DNA from: Pegoplata infirma
Taxonomy: Eukaryota > Arthropoda > Insecta > Diptera > Anthomyiidae
DNA: 64,000 nucleotides
Assembly (NCBI GenBank): GCA_963921195.1
Contig: OY992538.1
Span: 236,709,462-236,773,461 of the forward strand
Reading direction: 5' to 3'
In this document: positions 22,100-34,029 of the stretch, one piece after another
Position numbering within the stretch: position 1 is the first letter of the stretch
Layout: each line of letters begins with the position of its first letter
Position numbers and translations under genes: made by a program
Notes under the pieces: generated by a model
Told to the model about the DNA's origin: nothing
The model's input: the letters and a program-made list of their open reading frames with translations, nothing else
Database searches by the model: none

Positions 22100-22240
22100 A
22101 AAAAACCATGGCACATCTGACATATGTGTACGGCACCTTTCAGATGTGCCATGCTACCGGTAGATGTCCCATCTGAAATGTGCCATGTGCTACACAAGGG
22201 CACATGTGCCCAGTTATGGGCTCATGGCACATTTGAAATG
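22100..22240. repeat. Cluster of CATGGCACATCTGA words in both orientations
   Basis: CATGGCACATCTGA, TCAGATGTGCCATG, CATCTGAAATGTGCCATG and CATGGCACATTTGA alternate over 140 bp, so the segment can fold into several hairpins. GC is higher than in the flanks. No parent element recognised. Confidence 0.7.
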
Positions 22241-22850
22241 TTTTTTTTATCAATAATTGTTTTAAGAAATAAAATACTTTCTTAAAAAAATGGTACCTTT
22301 TTAGAAAAAAATAGTACTTTTTTTTAAAAAAAACATTACTTTTTTAGGAAAAAAGTAATTTTTTAGGAAAAATAGCAAAAAGTACGTTTTTAGGAAAAAT
22401 AAAAAATGTACGTTTTTAGAAAAAGTAGTACTTTTTGGGTAAAATAGTGCTTTTTTAGAAAAGTACTATAGCACTTTTAAGAAAAAAAACAACGTATTTA
22501 TTCAGAAAAAAATTACTTATTTACAAAAAATGGTACTTTTTTAAGTATTATTTTAGAAAAAATTTTCCTTTTAGGCAAAAAGTACTTTCTAGTAAATAAG
22601 GGATTTTTTAGAAAAAAATACTTTTTAAAAAGTCAATTTTTTACTTTTTTTAAAAAAGTACTTTTTTCTAAAAAAAGTACTTTTTTCTAAAAAAGTTCTT
22701 TGTACTATTTAAAAAAAATGTACTTTTGTATTACTTTTTTTAAAAAAATACGTACTTTTTTAGAAAAAAGTACTTTTTAAAAAATTACTTTTTTAAAAAG
22801 TAAAATTTTTTACTACTTTTTTAGAAAAAAGTACTTTTATCTAGATTTGG
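22241..22850. repeat. AAAAAGTACTTTTTT low-complexity array
   Basis: Dozens of variants of TTTTTTAGAAAAAAGTAC. Because GTAC is its own complement, the array is palindromic at every scale. No coding potential. Confidence 0.85.
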
Positions 22851-22924
22851 TTGTAACTTTTGAACGGCATCACTTATAAACAAGAGAGTGGTCGATTTTG
22901 AAAACTAACAAGGCAGAGATTCAC

Positions 22925-23700
22925 TAGAGTGGACTTTTTTTGGATGACCGGACATAATCTCTACGGATATTATCCTTATAACAGAAATGGGGATTATTAC
23001 TAAATACATAAGAATATGAAAAAAAAGTATTCTGATTTTGAATGTCCCGGCAAATTTGTATTCTTCTAGGACTAAAACATACGTGGTATAAATTTGAGCA
23101 CAATCGAATTACATTAACCCGTGGGGCTCGGCGATCAAAGTTTTGGACTTTTTAAAATTAAAAAAAAAATATGTCTTGAGATACTTGATATTTATTAATT
23201 TTGATGTGCGAAAATCAAAAAAGTTTTAAAATTTATAGAACGGTTTTCGAGATATCGATAATAGAAATTTACGAAAAATGGCAGTTTTTCCGACGTTCAA
23301 GAATTTTTTAAAGAAACCTCAAAATTTCTTTCCCTTGAGCCTTTTTAACAGCTTGAGACAATCTTTGAATCAAATTTTATTTAAACAAAATCCGATTATT
23401 TTAAGTTAAAATAAGTGTGTTTTGGAATACAACACATTTATTGTCTTAATGCACTGAACACGAATACCAAAAAATTTTAAAATTGGTCAAACGGTTTTCG
23501 AGATATCGCTATTTGAAATTTCCAAAAAAATTACGGCTTTTCCTACGGCCAAGAGGTTAAAAAAAAATCTAAAATTTTTGTTCCTTGAAACTTTTATAGA
23601 GCTTAAGACAAACTTTTATTTAAAATTAATTAGTGCCAAATCCAAATTAGTGCATTTTAAAAAAACAAACTTATGAAATATTCATTAGTTTTTTGTTGAT
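22925..23700. mobile_element. Degenerate relative of the TAGAGTG palindrome
   Basis: Starts TAGAGTGGACTTTTTTTGG and contains 'gtcccggcaaatttgtattc' and two copies of GGTTTTCGAGATATCG (near 23242 and 23507), the landmarks of the element at 27652-28327. The right terminus was not found. Confidence 0.5.
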
Positions 23701-24768
23701 CTAGCATGCACTTTTTCTGAACTAGTTCCTTAACAATATTTTCTAATGTTAACAATGTTAGTAGTTCCAAGAGGTGAGTTCAGCAAATATTCCTATAAAC
23801 AAATTAACCCTCAATTGATTATTATAATGCCAAAACACCTTAAAACCAAATTTTAGCACCTTTCAAGGATAAAACTAAAAGATGAGTTCATTGTTATTTA
23901 AGTAGGTACCTAATTCCGTTTATGTTTGTTTATAATATTTTATGGGTTTCGCATAAATCCCATGATTTAAAACTTCTTTCGGACATTAAACTACTCAGTC
24001 ACTTGTTATTTTAAATGTTTTTTTTTTTTAATTCCGTAACAACTAATAAAATTTCTAAAACATACTTAAAACATGGAAAACAAGTAAAAACTATAGAAAC
24101 TGGTCAATAATCACTAAGGTGTTAATAATGTGGGAAACATTTGGCACCAGCCGTTCTTCAAAAACCTACAAAATACAATTCAAGCGTACATTAATTTATT
24201 TACATAGTACCGAGTATTTATGTATAAAAAAAAAAAATATCTTAGAAATCTAAGCTACCTGCACTACACTGCACGGCACTGCACCTAAGAATTGTTTAAA
24301 TAATTCTCAGAAATCGCACTGTTGATGAACCAAACCCTAAAATAATAACAATAATAGCCATGCAATGAACCTGTTCATAACAGGAACATCATCAGTATGT
24401 AAATGTGTAAAATATACTACGGTGAGAAGATAATATCTTCTCACCGTGGCTTACAACGCGTTGATATAAATGAATAATGATTTGTTGCCACATATCCAAT
24501 GTACGAGTATTTATAAGAGTTGTAACATCAATTATCATTAGTTGTAAACGTATCAAAAATAGTTAAAAATATGTAATAAATCAAATAAAATACGTCAACA
24601 ATACTGTTTTCTGTTACTGTTTTTTTTAAGTTTTCTACACGTGTATTTTGGGCCATGTTCGACCCAATTTAAATACTTTTTAGCTCCCAATGACTTTTAG
24701 TGTGTCCACTTAAAGTCTATGTCAAAATAACTTTAATGTGTATATGAGTGTATAAATTGAATGAATTA
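23701..24768. other. AT-rich DNA with one perfect hairpin
   Basis: No gene recognised. 24422-24450 region: ACGGTGAGAAGATA followed by one base and its exact complement, a 14-bp stem with a 1-base loop. Confidence 0.5.
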
Positions 24769-27494
24769 CACTGTGCAACAGTGAAAAAAAAACACAATAG
24801 ATTGACTATATAGGTTCGATTCTACAAGCAAAAGGTAGTAAAATTCTATAATTGGATTGTCCAGTTTTGGGACCAATTCCCTTTTATAGGCCTCCAAAGA
24901 TTCTGAAAAGGAATTGGACCGAGAATACCCGACTTTTTTCAATCCCGTAATTCGGGAAATAGAGCGGGAATTCCCGGGAATTTTTTATTTTTAAATATTC
25001 ATGTTTTTATGTGTGCTGATTATTTTTCTTATTTTGTTTTAAGGTTTTATTACAAATACTTGATTTCTGGGCCAGGAGGGGCTAGAATGTCTCATAATCT
25101 GAGACTTTTCGACATAATTATTTTTTTTCAGACTAAGGCCATTGTTCCAAAAAAGTAGTTCAATAAAAAATGTGAAAATGAAAATATCCGAATCTTTTTG
25201 GTGTTCTAGATTTTACATCCGAATATTTTTACTCGTTTTGTTACATATACAAAATTTTTGGTGAAGGTAAAACGACTGCACTTTTTTCGTTATAACTTTC
25301 AGCTTTTAGTTATTCAATTTAAAATTCGAATGAAAAGTGATCAACAGAACACGAAATTCGATATCATGTGATTCGGAAAGATTCATGTGAATTCATTGTG
25401 TTGTTTAAAAATTTATTAAAATGTGCGATAAGAAAAATTACTTAGACACACCCTCTTCAAGCTAATTTAGGTTGTGTTAAAATGGGGACAAAATCGGGTA
25501 ATGACATTTCACTCCTTTTTATTTTGAGCTTTAAAAACCGTTTACACGAAAATTATTGCTAAATAATTACACTGTATGACACAAAAAAATCTTCCAGTGA
25601 AATGTCCAACTGCTTCTTATAGATTTTGCTCTACTGAATCCAAATCTGGCATCCAATTTTTTCTAGCACCTACCGTTTTTGAGATATTCACTGTTAAAAA
25701 GTCAAAAAACCAATAGTTTCTTCACAGATAAAAATGAGTTGTTAGATCAAGCACGAAATACACCAGGTTGAGCATTATTTTAATTAAAAGTCATCTAATG
25801 AGGAAAATTGTTGGATCAAGCACGAAAATTGTAGGTCAGTCATTGACTGTTCCTTGATTAAACCAATGCTTGATTTGAGTGAGCGGTTAATCAATAATTT
25901 TGTGTTATTTTTGAGTAATCCAATGCTTGCTCTGAGTGAATGGTTAATCATTATTTTACAGTTGTAGTGTTTTTTGTCAGTCTTTTCAAGTCTTTTGTTT
26001 AAATTGTTTTTTTTTTTTGCTTTATATTATTTTGTTTATTTTCGTCTTGTGTGCGTGAAAGTACTTTTCTATTTCACGACTAACTAAAACTAAAACAAAA
26101 AACGCAACAGCGTTCATCGCATTGTTACTCAAAGCCTACTATGATGAGTTTTTTTGGTTTTATGAATTTTTTTGTGAATTTTTCAGATTTGAGCAAATGG
26201 TTAATTGATTCAAGTAAAATTTAATTAAATGTCAAATTTTAAGCTGAGCAAATATTTAATTGTTTTTTTCCATTGAATATTTTTTTCTGTGTTAATTTTG
26301 TTGGTCCACTATTGCAGATTCTTCCATTCTTATATAAAATGGATCTCCTGATTCATGTTCGGTTTTCGAGATATTCGCGTTGGAAAATTTTTCCACTCGA
26401 AAATAGCAAACTCGAATATCTCGAAAAATTTATATTATAACTTGGAAGGTCTCTAAGATTAACTTTTTGAAAGACCTTTCTTTCAAAAACTGAAAAATCG
26501 TTGGTACAAAAATTTTCTGGATTATTATTATAATATTTGTTAAGTTCCAGACACATTTTTTGCATCAAACACGATTTTAGAAACAAAAAATTTCATAAAT
26601 TTTGAAAAATTTTACAAGTCCCGAAATATTTTTGAAAAATTTTCCGGACATAACAAGTTTTGGAATAACAAGCAACAAAAAAATGTTTGACAATTTTTTT
26701 TGCATTTTAGATCAGAATATTCTTTAAAAACGCTGTTAGGAAAATGAAAAATTTTCTAAGTCCCGTTTCCAAAATATTTGGCCAAATTGTAGCCACAGTA
26801 AAGCTGAACAACTCTTGGCAACAAACTAACACACTTTGTGGCTTAAAAATATCAGTTTTTGACAAAAAAGAAGTCCAAAAAAAGTCCCATATCTGCCCTG
26901 CAGTCGCCCTAGATGGATAAAATGTAAGACCGACCCCCAGTAATATTTGCCCCTAACATTTTTTTCAATTTCTTTATCTAGGGCGACTTTGGGGCACTTG
27001 TGGCGCTTTTTGTGGATTTTTTTTTAATCAAAAACGATCGTTTTTAAGGTACTGAGTGATCTTTGCGAGCTATTCCTAACTGCGTTCAGATTGTTCTTGG
27101 TTTGTTCCCAAGAGTTGTTCAGTTTTACCGTGGCTACAATTTTGCCAAATACTATTGGGAGAAAACAGTCCCTGTTAGTTATTTTGAAAAAGTGAACAGA
27201 ATTTTTTTCTATTTTTTTTTTTTAAAAAGTCCAAGAAAAAATAATTTTTTTGTCATAAAATGTTTAGAGAATTTGTTCAACGGACTATTAGCCACATTAT
27301 TGCCAAATATATCTGATAACTGATGACATAATATTTTGTGAATCCCACTGCTTTTCTTTGGAGGCCTATAAAAGGGAACTGGTCACTTAACTGAACAATC
27401 CGAGTACAGGATTTTACTACCTGTTGGTATAGGAATCGAACCTATATACTCAAATTCTTGTGTTTTTTCAAAAGTCTTTATTTGTTGCATAGTG
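24769..27494. mobile_element. 2.7-kb CACTG-ended element, non-autonomous
   Basis: Left end CACTGTGCAACA, right end TGTTGCATAGTG, with TTA outside each (24766-24768, 27495-27497). The inverted ends extend at least 130 bp with indels ('aggtagtaaaat', 'cttttataggcctccaaag' on the left are mirrored at 27355-27420). A 3-bp TTA duplication is known from PIF/Harbinger and also fits CACTA-type ends; I cannot decide. No transposase frame: the interior is other repeats, including 25723-26291 and an inverted pair 26775-26830 / 27085-27160. Confidence 0.75.
25723..26291. mobile_element. CACAGATAAA-type element with TT duplication
   Basis: Starts CACAGATAAAAATGAG and ends ATATTTTTTTCTGTG; TT lies outside both ends (25721-25722, 26292-26293). 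The interior repeats GAGTGAATGGTTAATC and GATCAAGCACGAAA words. The flanks continue into each other as the repeat seen uninterrupted (inverted) at 48140-48200. Confidence 0.68.
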
Positions 27495-27651
27495 TTATCA
27501 TATCGATTTGGAGAACTCATAATATATAAAAAAAACTTTAACTTTGAATTTCCGTAAACACATAAAAAAATTATATTTAAAAAACCAAAAATCAATATTT
27601 AAGAAAACAATTATGTACATACAATTTATGTTATTTATTATGTATGTACAT

Positions 27652-28327
27652 TAGAGTGACACTCTTTGTATAGTAAAAAAAGTTTTTTTTCCCGATTTTG
27701 TCCGAGAAAATTTTCATTCTACTAGACCTAAAACTTTTATGGTAGATATTTGAAGCCAATCGGATTAAATTTTTTGAAAATGTTTGAAAAAAATATATGT
27801 CTTGCGATACATAACATTTTATAATTTTAATGCACTGAACACAAATATGAAACAACTTTTAAAATCGGCCCAGCGGTTTTCGAGATATCGCTATTTGAAA
27901 TTTGCACATAATGACTTTTTTTCCTACGTTCAAGAATTTTTTAAAAAATCTCAAAATTTCTTCCTCTTGACAATTTAAAATTTTTTTCAAAAATTAAAAA
28001 AAAAAACAATACTTTGATCGAAGTTCGTAACGGGTTAAAATGATCAGATTTGGCTTTAATTATTTTTTTTGCAAATTTCAAATAGCGATATCTCGAAAAC
28101 CATTCCACCGATTTAAAAATCTTTTTGATATTCGTGTTCAGAGTAGCAATTTTTTTTAAATATTTTTTTTTAATTTTCAAAAATTCAAAATTTTAATTGG
28201 CGGGCTCCATTGATTAATTTAATCCAAGTGGTCTCAAATTTTTAGCACACATTTTTTAGATCTAGTAGAATACAAATTTTCCGGGACACTTGGCTAAATC
28301 AAAAATTAATGAAAAAAAGACACTCTA
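27652..28327. mobile_element. hAT-like palindromic element
   Basis: Ends TAGAGTG...CACTCTA, with flanking ATGTACAT (27644-27651) and ATGTATAT (28328-28335), 7 of 8 bases equal. The arms mirror each other: GGTTTTCGAGATATCG near 27872 against its complement near 28086. The frames at 27631-28180 on both strands are shadows of the same palindrome. Confidence 0.75.
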
Positions 28328-28335
28328 ATGTATAT

Positions 28336-28600
28336 CCAAAAAATTTATTATTTATGTACAAAATATGTATTATCTACTATTTGTTAATATGTATGTACAA
28401 GTGAAGAGTAAACCTTTTTTTTTTTATATTGATTACCTACCGCAGATCTTAAACCCTTATACACTTGGACGGCAATCACACGAGTTTCAATAACGTAGTA
28501 CATGTCGCACGTACACATAGGCCAGGCGTGTAAACACTTAATGAAATTATACTAAGGGCGCACCAAGTGTTGAGTAAGTTTTTACGGACAACAAAGTAAA
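28336..28600. other. No gene recognised
   Basis: 28424-28520 has normal GC and one open minus frame with a weak donor-like GTAGGTAAT, but no convincing acceptor, so I do not call an exon. Confidence 0.3.
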
Positions 28601-28769
28601 ATGTGAATGAAATGGAACGAATCCGATATTACAACCGGTTTTACCGCATAGACACATGGACTAAATCCGTGCGCAACCACGCTATCAAAAACAGATTACC
28701 TGGCAGAATTCTGCAAAGAATTTAAAAAATAAAAATTTACAATGACAGTGTAATCTGTCAAACTGACAG

Positions 28770-29045
28770 GACATTGTATAATAGGCCAAATGGCCTTGCG
28801 TAAGGGAATCTTTGGCAGGGACTATTGAAGCAGTTGTGGGGAAGTGGAGGAGGATGAGTCAGTGAAGCACTTGTTGTGTTAACTTTGGGCAAATATTTTT
28901 TAATGTCCTAAACGGTGTCTAATTTACTTCTTTAGCAGACTACTTGAGGGAATTAGGGTGGTTTAAGAAGTATACAAAGGCTCTTATGGAACTCGAGTAA
29001 ATTCGCCAAATGACGGACGCCCATCAAATCTAATCTAACTTACTA
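28770..29045 (+). pseudogene. LINE C-terminus and 3' UTR (second family)
   Basis: Plus translation in shifting frames gives VEEDESVKHLLC, then ELGWFKKYTKALMELE and a stop. The minus copy at 36974-37192 has VEEEESVKHLLC and ESGWFKK. The 3' UTR 'atgacggacgcccatcaaat' and CTAATCTAAC tail also match 36860-36900 inverted. Zinc-knuckle Cys residues are partly lost. Confidence 0.72.
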
Positions 29046-29089
29046 TGCTGGGTCTGTGCAAAACACGGTAGTTTGATTCAGGTGAATTT

Positions 29090-30005
29090 ACAACTGGCAA
29101 TAATCTTACCCTTCTCTATTTCGGAACTACAAGTAATGAACCTCGATCCGGTTGGGTTGGAATCTTATTGTCAAAACCAGCGATAAAAGCCCTTATCGAC
29201 TGGAAGTCATATTTAGATCGAATTATAATTGCAAGTTTCAATGCTAGCATATGCGGATGACGTAACTATAATAGCTAAATCCGCTGTATCTCTAGAACAA
29301 AACCTGAATATTTTCGCTGAATAGATGTCTAGAAGGGGCCTTCTTATAAATACAAAGAAATCAGAAACTATGATAATAAGTCCCGACAAATGCCAACACC
29401 AAATACATATAGGTTCTGAAATTTTAAAACAAGTTGATCATTTCCGCTTCTTAGGAGTCATAATAAGTGAAGATGGAAACTACTACTGCCAATCTATACT
29501 AATGTTTAAACAACAATTTTATTAGTAAGAGAGAAGTTACTTCGAGTACTAAACTAGCGGTATACGAGTACAACTCCACATATATACCAACTCTTACATA
29601 TGGCTGCGAATCTTGGGCGCTTGAAACAAAAAATCATAGTAGAATCCAGGCATCAGAAATGAAGTTTTTACGGCGTATAGCAGGAAAAACTCGAAGAGAC
29701 AGAATTCGAAACGACACATTACGAGAAAATCTGTCAATAGAACCGCTTAACAACATGATTGAGCGCAATAAGCTTAGATAGTTTGGGCATGTAGCAAGAA
29801 TACCAGAAGATCGCTTGCCAAAACGAGTGTCAGAGGCAAGATCGACTGGTACAAGAAGCAGAGGGAGAAGAAGAACTACCTAGCAAAATACAATCAACAA
29901 AATTCTTACAGAAAGAAGAATCGAGCTTAGAACAGCCAAAACAAGGACACGAGATAGAAATGAATGGAGAAGTTTTTGCAAAAACATCTACACTGCAATG
30001 TAGAA
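29090..30005 (+). pseudogene. LINE reverse transcriptase fragment without RNase H
   Basis: Plus frames read LAYADDVTIIAKSA, then GLLINTKKSETMIIS, HFRFLGVIISEDG, YGCESWALETK, EMKFLRRIAGKTRRDRIRN and LRxFGHVARIPEDRLPKR. That is the YADD catalytic box, the KxET motif, the thumb and the long C-terminal region ending GRRRTT-QNTINK. The order is that of insect endonuclease/RT LINEs lacking RNase H (RTE-like). Stops at several places and one frameshift near 29525 make it a pseudogene. The N-terminal half is missing. Confidence 0.82.
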
Positions 30006-30293
30006 AGAGGTCCGGAATATGTATAATTGCAAGAATGCGTACTCGAACCCGTAATCTTACATGCTTTAAATACTACGCACAAACATAAGCAGCCAAATTA
30101 TCAAAACTTACAGATGTGTCTTAGAATAAAGAGGCCCTATGCACTGCGACCAGAATGATCGTTTGTGCAGCCTGAAAGGGGGTGCCCTAAATATTCAGGC
30201 TTTTAATAAAGCCAAGAATCCTATTTGGTAAAGAGTTTCGTATGTCAGTTGGATATAACAAGTGTCCCCCCAGTTGTCGAAGCCTTCTAGCAG

Positions 30294-30655
30294 TCAGTCT
30301 TTGAATGTACAAAGAATATGTTCCGCCGTCTCTTCCTCTATCTCGCAGAATCTGCACGTGTCCGTGTCAGATAGATTTATTTTCCTAAGGTGGTAGCATA
30401 GGTTGCAATGTCCAGTTAGGTAGGACGTTAAAATCTGGAGATAATTTTTGTCCAAGGATAGTAGCAGCTTTGCTGCCGAACTTGATGGAGTTATGAATCT
30501 CTTCGCCTGCCATTGACCAGCACAAAAGTTCCAGTGTTCGATGATCTTAGATTCACTCCATATTTTGAGTTTTTCCCTAACATGCCCCATTGGAAGACCA
30601 AAGAATTGTTCCGGACCGATGAATGGTCTACGGGCATCACGGTTTTCCAGACAGT
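30294..30655 (-). pseudogene. LINE C-terminal domain (LOA/R1 group)
   Basis: Minus translation: GPEQFFGLPMGHVREKLKIW, then IIEHWNFCAGQWQAKRFI, LTGHCNLCYHLRK and CRFCEIEEETAEHILC, a CX2C...HX3C zinc-binding C-terminus following RNase H. The frame is open to 30791 only because it runs into foreign sequence; the LINE-derived part starts near 30655. It lies head-to-head with the RNase H piece at 30660. Confidence 0.8.
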
Positions 30656-30659
30656 CGAC

Positions 30660-30830
30660 CATCGTGATCCGGAAGATGTGTCTAAATAACCAAGTTAATT
30701 TATTGTGGGTACCAGGACACAACAGGATACTGGGAAATGAAAAGGCAGACGAACTCGTGAAACTTGGCGCCAGTTTTACCACTTCTTCCACACTACCTTT
30801 CCTGTTTGTAAAGGCAAAGAACTTGCAAAA
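30660..30830 (+). pseudogene. LINE RNase H fragment
   Basis: Plus frame reads NNQVNLLWVPGHNRILGNEK followed by ADELVKLGASF, the last RNase H block with GN..AD intact. The open frame continues to 31011 but the later residues match nothing I know. Its 5'-most end abuts the minus-strand C-terminus, the arrangement expected of a LINE insertion with an inverted 5' part. Confidence 0.72.
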
Positions 30831-31224
30831 TGCGAAGTCAGCGGAACGTTGTGGCCAACTTATGACCAGGGGAAAACTAAATATCTACTACCACATACGA
30901 GAAGGGAATGCCAAGCATATTGTAAAAGATGCGCTTCAACCTGGAGTAGATAAAAGGATGAAACACTGGCATTATCAGTGGCAAAGAGTCGCCGATCCAT
31001 CGCCGCTCAGATAGGCTTCGGTACTTTGGAGGATACAACGCGAATATATCTTAGAACATTGAAAGGATTCACAATGACTATGAACGTGTTTAACTTGCGC
31101 CATTAGCCGAAATAGTTTGGGGTATCGCTATGGATCAAAAAGTTTATGCGAGGTGTCAGTTGGTCACCACCATCCTAACATAACCTATTAGAGTATTAAC
31201 GTAAGTACTTCAGAGGTGATATTA

Positions 31225-31430
31225 TGAGAGCACAATGGAAAAGCATGAATTGGGGTGGTTGTCAGAGAATGGAGAATTGCTAGTGGAGACTTGTACAACA
31301 AACAATCTGGCAATTGGTGGCACGCTTTTTCCACATTCAAGGGTACATAAAGTGACATGGGTTCCTCCTGACGTTTTTGGCATTCCTTTGCTTCTTGCAG
31401 GAGTAAAAGGAACATTTAAAATTCGCTAGG
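31225..31430 (+). pseudogene. RTE-type LINE endonuclease fragment
   Basis: LSENGELLVETCTTNNLAIG followed by GTLFPHSRVHKVTWVPPD matches the apurinic endonuclease region of insect RTE-like LINEs (ENGELL, GTxFxH, HKxTWxSPD). It stops after about 50 codons, before the IDH-type catalytic motif. Confidence 0.75.
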
Positions 31431-33950
31431 TGAACGTCGAACAAAGTTTTAAACAAAGTATAAGAACTTTGTTTAAAAATATCTCTAATACTGGAGGTGA
31501 TGGGAAATTTTGAAAATTAGATCTCTGCCCATAAAAAATCGGTTTATCCTTGTTTGATATAGATCATGCAATTTAAAGCAGCAAAATATTTGATGTTACA
31601 AACAGAATGCCTTTAATGGAATCTTCCTAAGTGTATTCCTCTGTGTACTACATACATTCTTATGTTCAACAGCAGCAACATTTAACTATTAAGTGTAGTA
31701 GTTTTGTACGTATGAATACATAGTTATACAAGTATACTACTTGGCTTGTTGACCATCATCAGCAGCAGCAGCAGCACCAACAAACCGTCCAGTTTTATTA
31801 TAACTACCTAACTTCATACATACAAACAAACATATCTAAACGATCGCCATTATATTGTATTTATCTATCTATTCACATACGTTTCCCCTTTAGGTCTGTC
31901 CATACATCCATCCATCCAATCGAACTATCCTAAACGATAAACGAATGAACTTTTATTTTCTATGCTGTTTTAATGACAATCATTGATTTACACTTGTAAA
32001 ACACTTGAGTTTATGGAGATTTTATACCTCCGTATGTATGTTCGTTACATCGATCGATCGTTCGTTCGTTCAGGTGATGTTATTTTTTCCCACAGTCGGT
32101 CAATGGGCAAACACAGTATGTCATGCATATTGAATAATTTTTTTTTTATTTTTATTATTTTTATTTTGTCTGGTGTTGATTGTACGGCGGTAAAGTTTTT
32201 TAGAAGAATACACTCAGAAAAGAATATTTTATGATATACTAAAAAAATTAAATGAATTGATCTACAAACGATGAGGTTAAGTTAATGAAGTTAGTTTGGG
32301 TTAAAAGGAATGGAATGATATGAAAAAATTTCTTTAACAATTTTTTGAATATGGTCGCGATTTAAATAAATTTTGGAATAATCGGAAGATAAACCTGCAT
32401 TCCGAACTTGCTATAGGACAAGTTCTAAGCAGGGACTGTTATCTAGTGGAACAAAATAAACGTTTACCAGCTCTTTTAGATTAAGTTGAAGAAAAAAAGA
32501 TTTCCAAATCGTGTTACTTCTTTCGTTAACAGTGCGACAGTAAAAATTGGAATTGAACCAGACCACATACACCTGAAACTAGATGTATAATAAAGTAAAA
32601 CTGCATTATCAGTTTTTTATTTTGTGATATTTTCTTCTTTTTAAAGGACTTCAAAGTTGTAAGCTTATAAAAATATTTTGAAAAATAAATCTTTTTAAGC
32701 ATCAAATTCTTTTAAAGCTCTGTCATCATCTATAATTTCCATTGAAATGAAATGTTTGTTATTTTAAAGTTTTGTTAAAACTACTGAGCAACAACTATTT
32801 AAGCGCCGATAAATTTTCAATACACACTTTAAAAATATTTATTTACCGTGAATATCTTTGTATGCATATTACATCAAATCTTGATATCTATTGATGTGTT
32901 TGAAGTTTTTAATGATGAAAAAAAAAAAAAAACTCGAATTCTTTTGTTGTTTAATGCCATCCTCAGCTTCTTGAATGAAACTGATTTTTAAAGAAATAAT
33001 ATTCTTGAAAATAATTAGAAATTTCAATAACAATAGATGCGCTATTTTTCAAGGGCCTTACAGTGTTTTTTGTGGTTTGTGATGAAACAACATTTTTTCG
33101 AAACTTATTTTTTATAAAACGTGGATAGATTGATAATTTAATGATAAATTAATGGGTGACTCTAATAAAAACGAGTTCAATTTTAGGAAGTGATCCTTAA
33201 TTGAACCAAATTGAAGAGCGAGTCTTGCAAAAAAGCAAAAGTCATTTAAATTAGGTAAGGTTAATAAAGGACAAGGAAACATTTAGAACAATCTTTAAGT
33301 CTGCCTTGGATGATCAGGCTTTCAGTAGGTATTCTAACTCTTTTGAAGCTAAGATCCCGTTCAGGCGAGACTTTATTACAGACCTTCAATTTCTAAGGGA
33401 AGGAATTCTAGTCATTTGAAGCTGAGCTCCCTAACAACGCTTTGACTGTTTGTTCACAGAAGCCTTATAAGTACTGATATTACAACTCGTTTGCTTTGCA
33501 ACAGTCTGGAACGGTCCATTTAACTCAGCTACAACTTAAATAATTTTTTTCTAAGGTTGTTTGTCGTCCTTATTTGCTTTTTTGTGAAAACTACAACCAG
33601 GATATTTTCGAAAGCCTTACAAGAGAACTAAGGCAAAACCTTCCCGAACATTTTATAATTAGTCCTTTAGAAAGTGAGCCCAAACATTTAACAATTTGTT
33701 GGCCATAGATGATTTATTTTGCTAAATTATCCCGAACTTATATGACTCTTTTAGTCCATACCAGTGCAACTGTCATAAGAACCGCTTGCTTAAATTTAGC
33801 TTAATTTTAGTTGTTTGATAAAAGTTTGATTCAATCAACTCCAAAAACATTTTGATAGCCAAGGTTTAAAATCGACATACTTCGCGGGATCTTCAAGAAT
33901 TTTGGGGAAAAAAGCTTGCTTCAATGTATTATTGCGAAGGTGTCCTTTTT
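31431..33950. other. No gene; one CACTG-element scrap and one lone CACTC end
   Basis: At 32211 CACTCAGAAAAG follows TA, a lone left end of the CACTC type. At 32530-32700 'cagtgcgacagtaaaaattg', 'agtaaaactgcat' and 'aaaggacttcaaagttgtaa' form a degraded copy of the element at 12852-13564. A CAG run lies at 31756-31775. The rest is unassigned AT-rich DNA. Confidence 0.45.
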
Positions 33951-34029
33951 TGTACCCTGTACGTTTAGGAATGTATATAAGTTTGTCATTTCGTTAGTTA
34001 CTCATCGAAATATCGGCCATAACCCAACT

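Noticed and set aside
28424..28520. Possible minus-strand exon
   Set aside because: Only a weak donor-like GTAGGTAAT and no acceptor; the peptide resembles nothing I know.
30656..30791. Upstream extension of the 165-codon minus frame
   Set aside because: It is antisense to the plus-strand RNase H piece; only the part from 30655 downward is LINE-derived.
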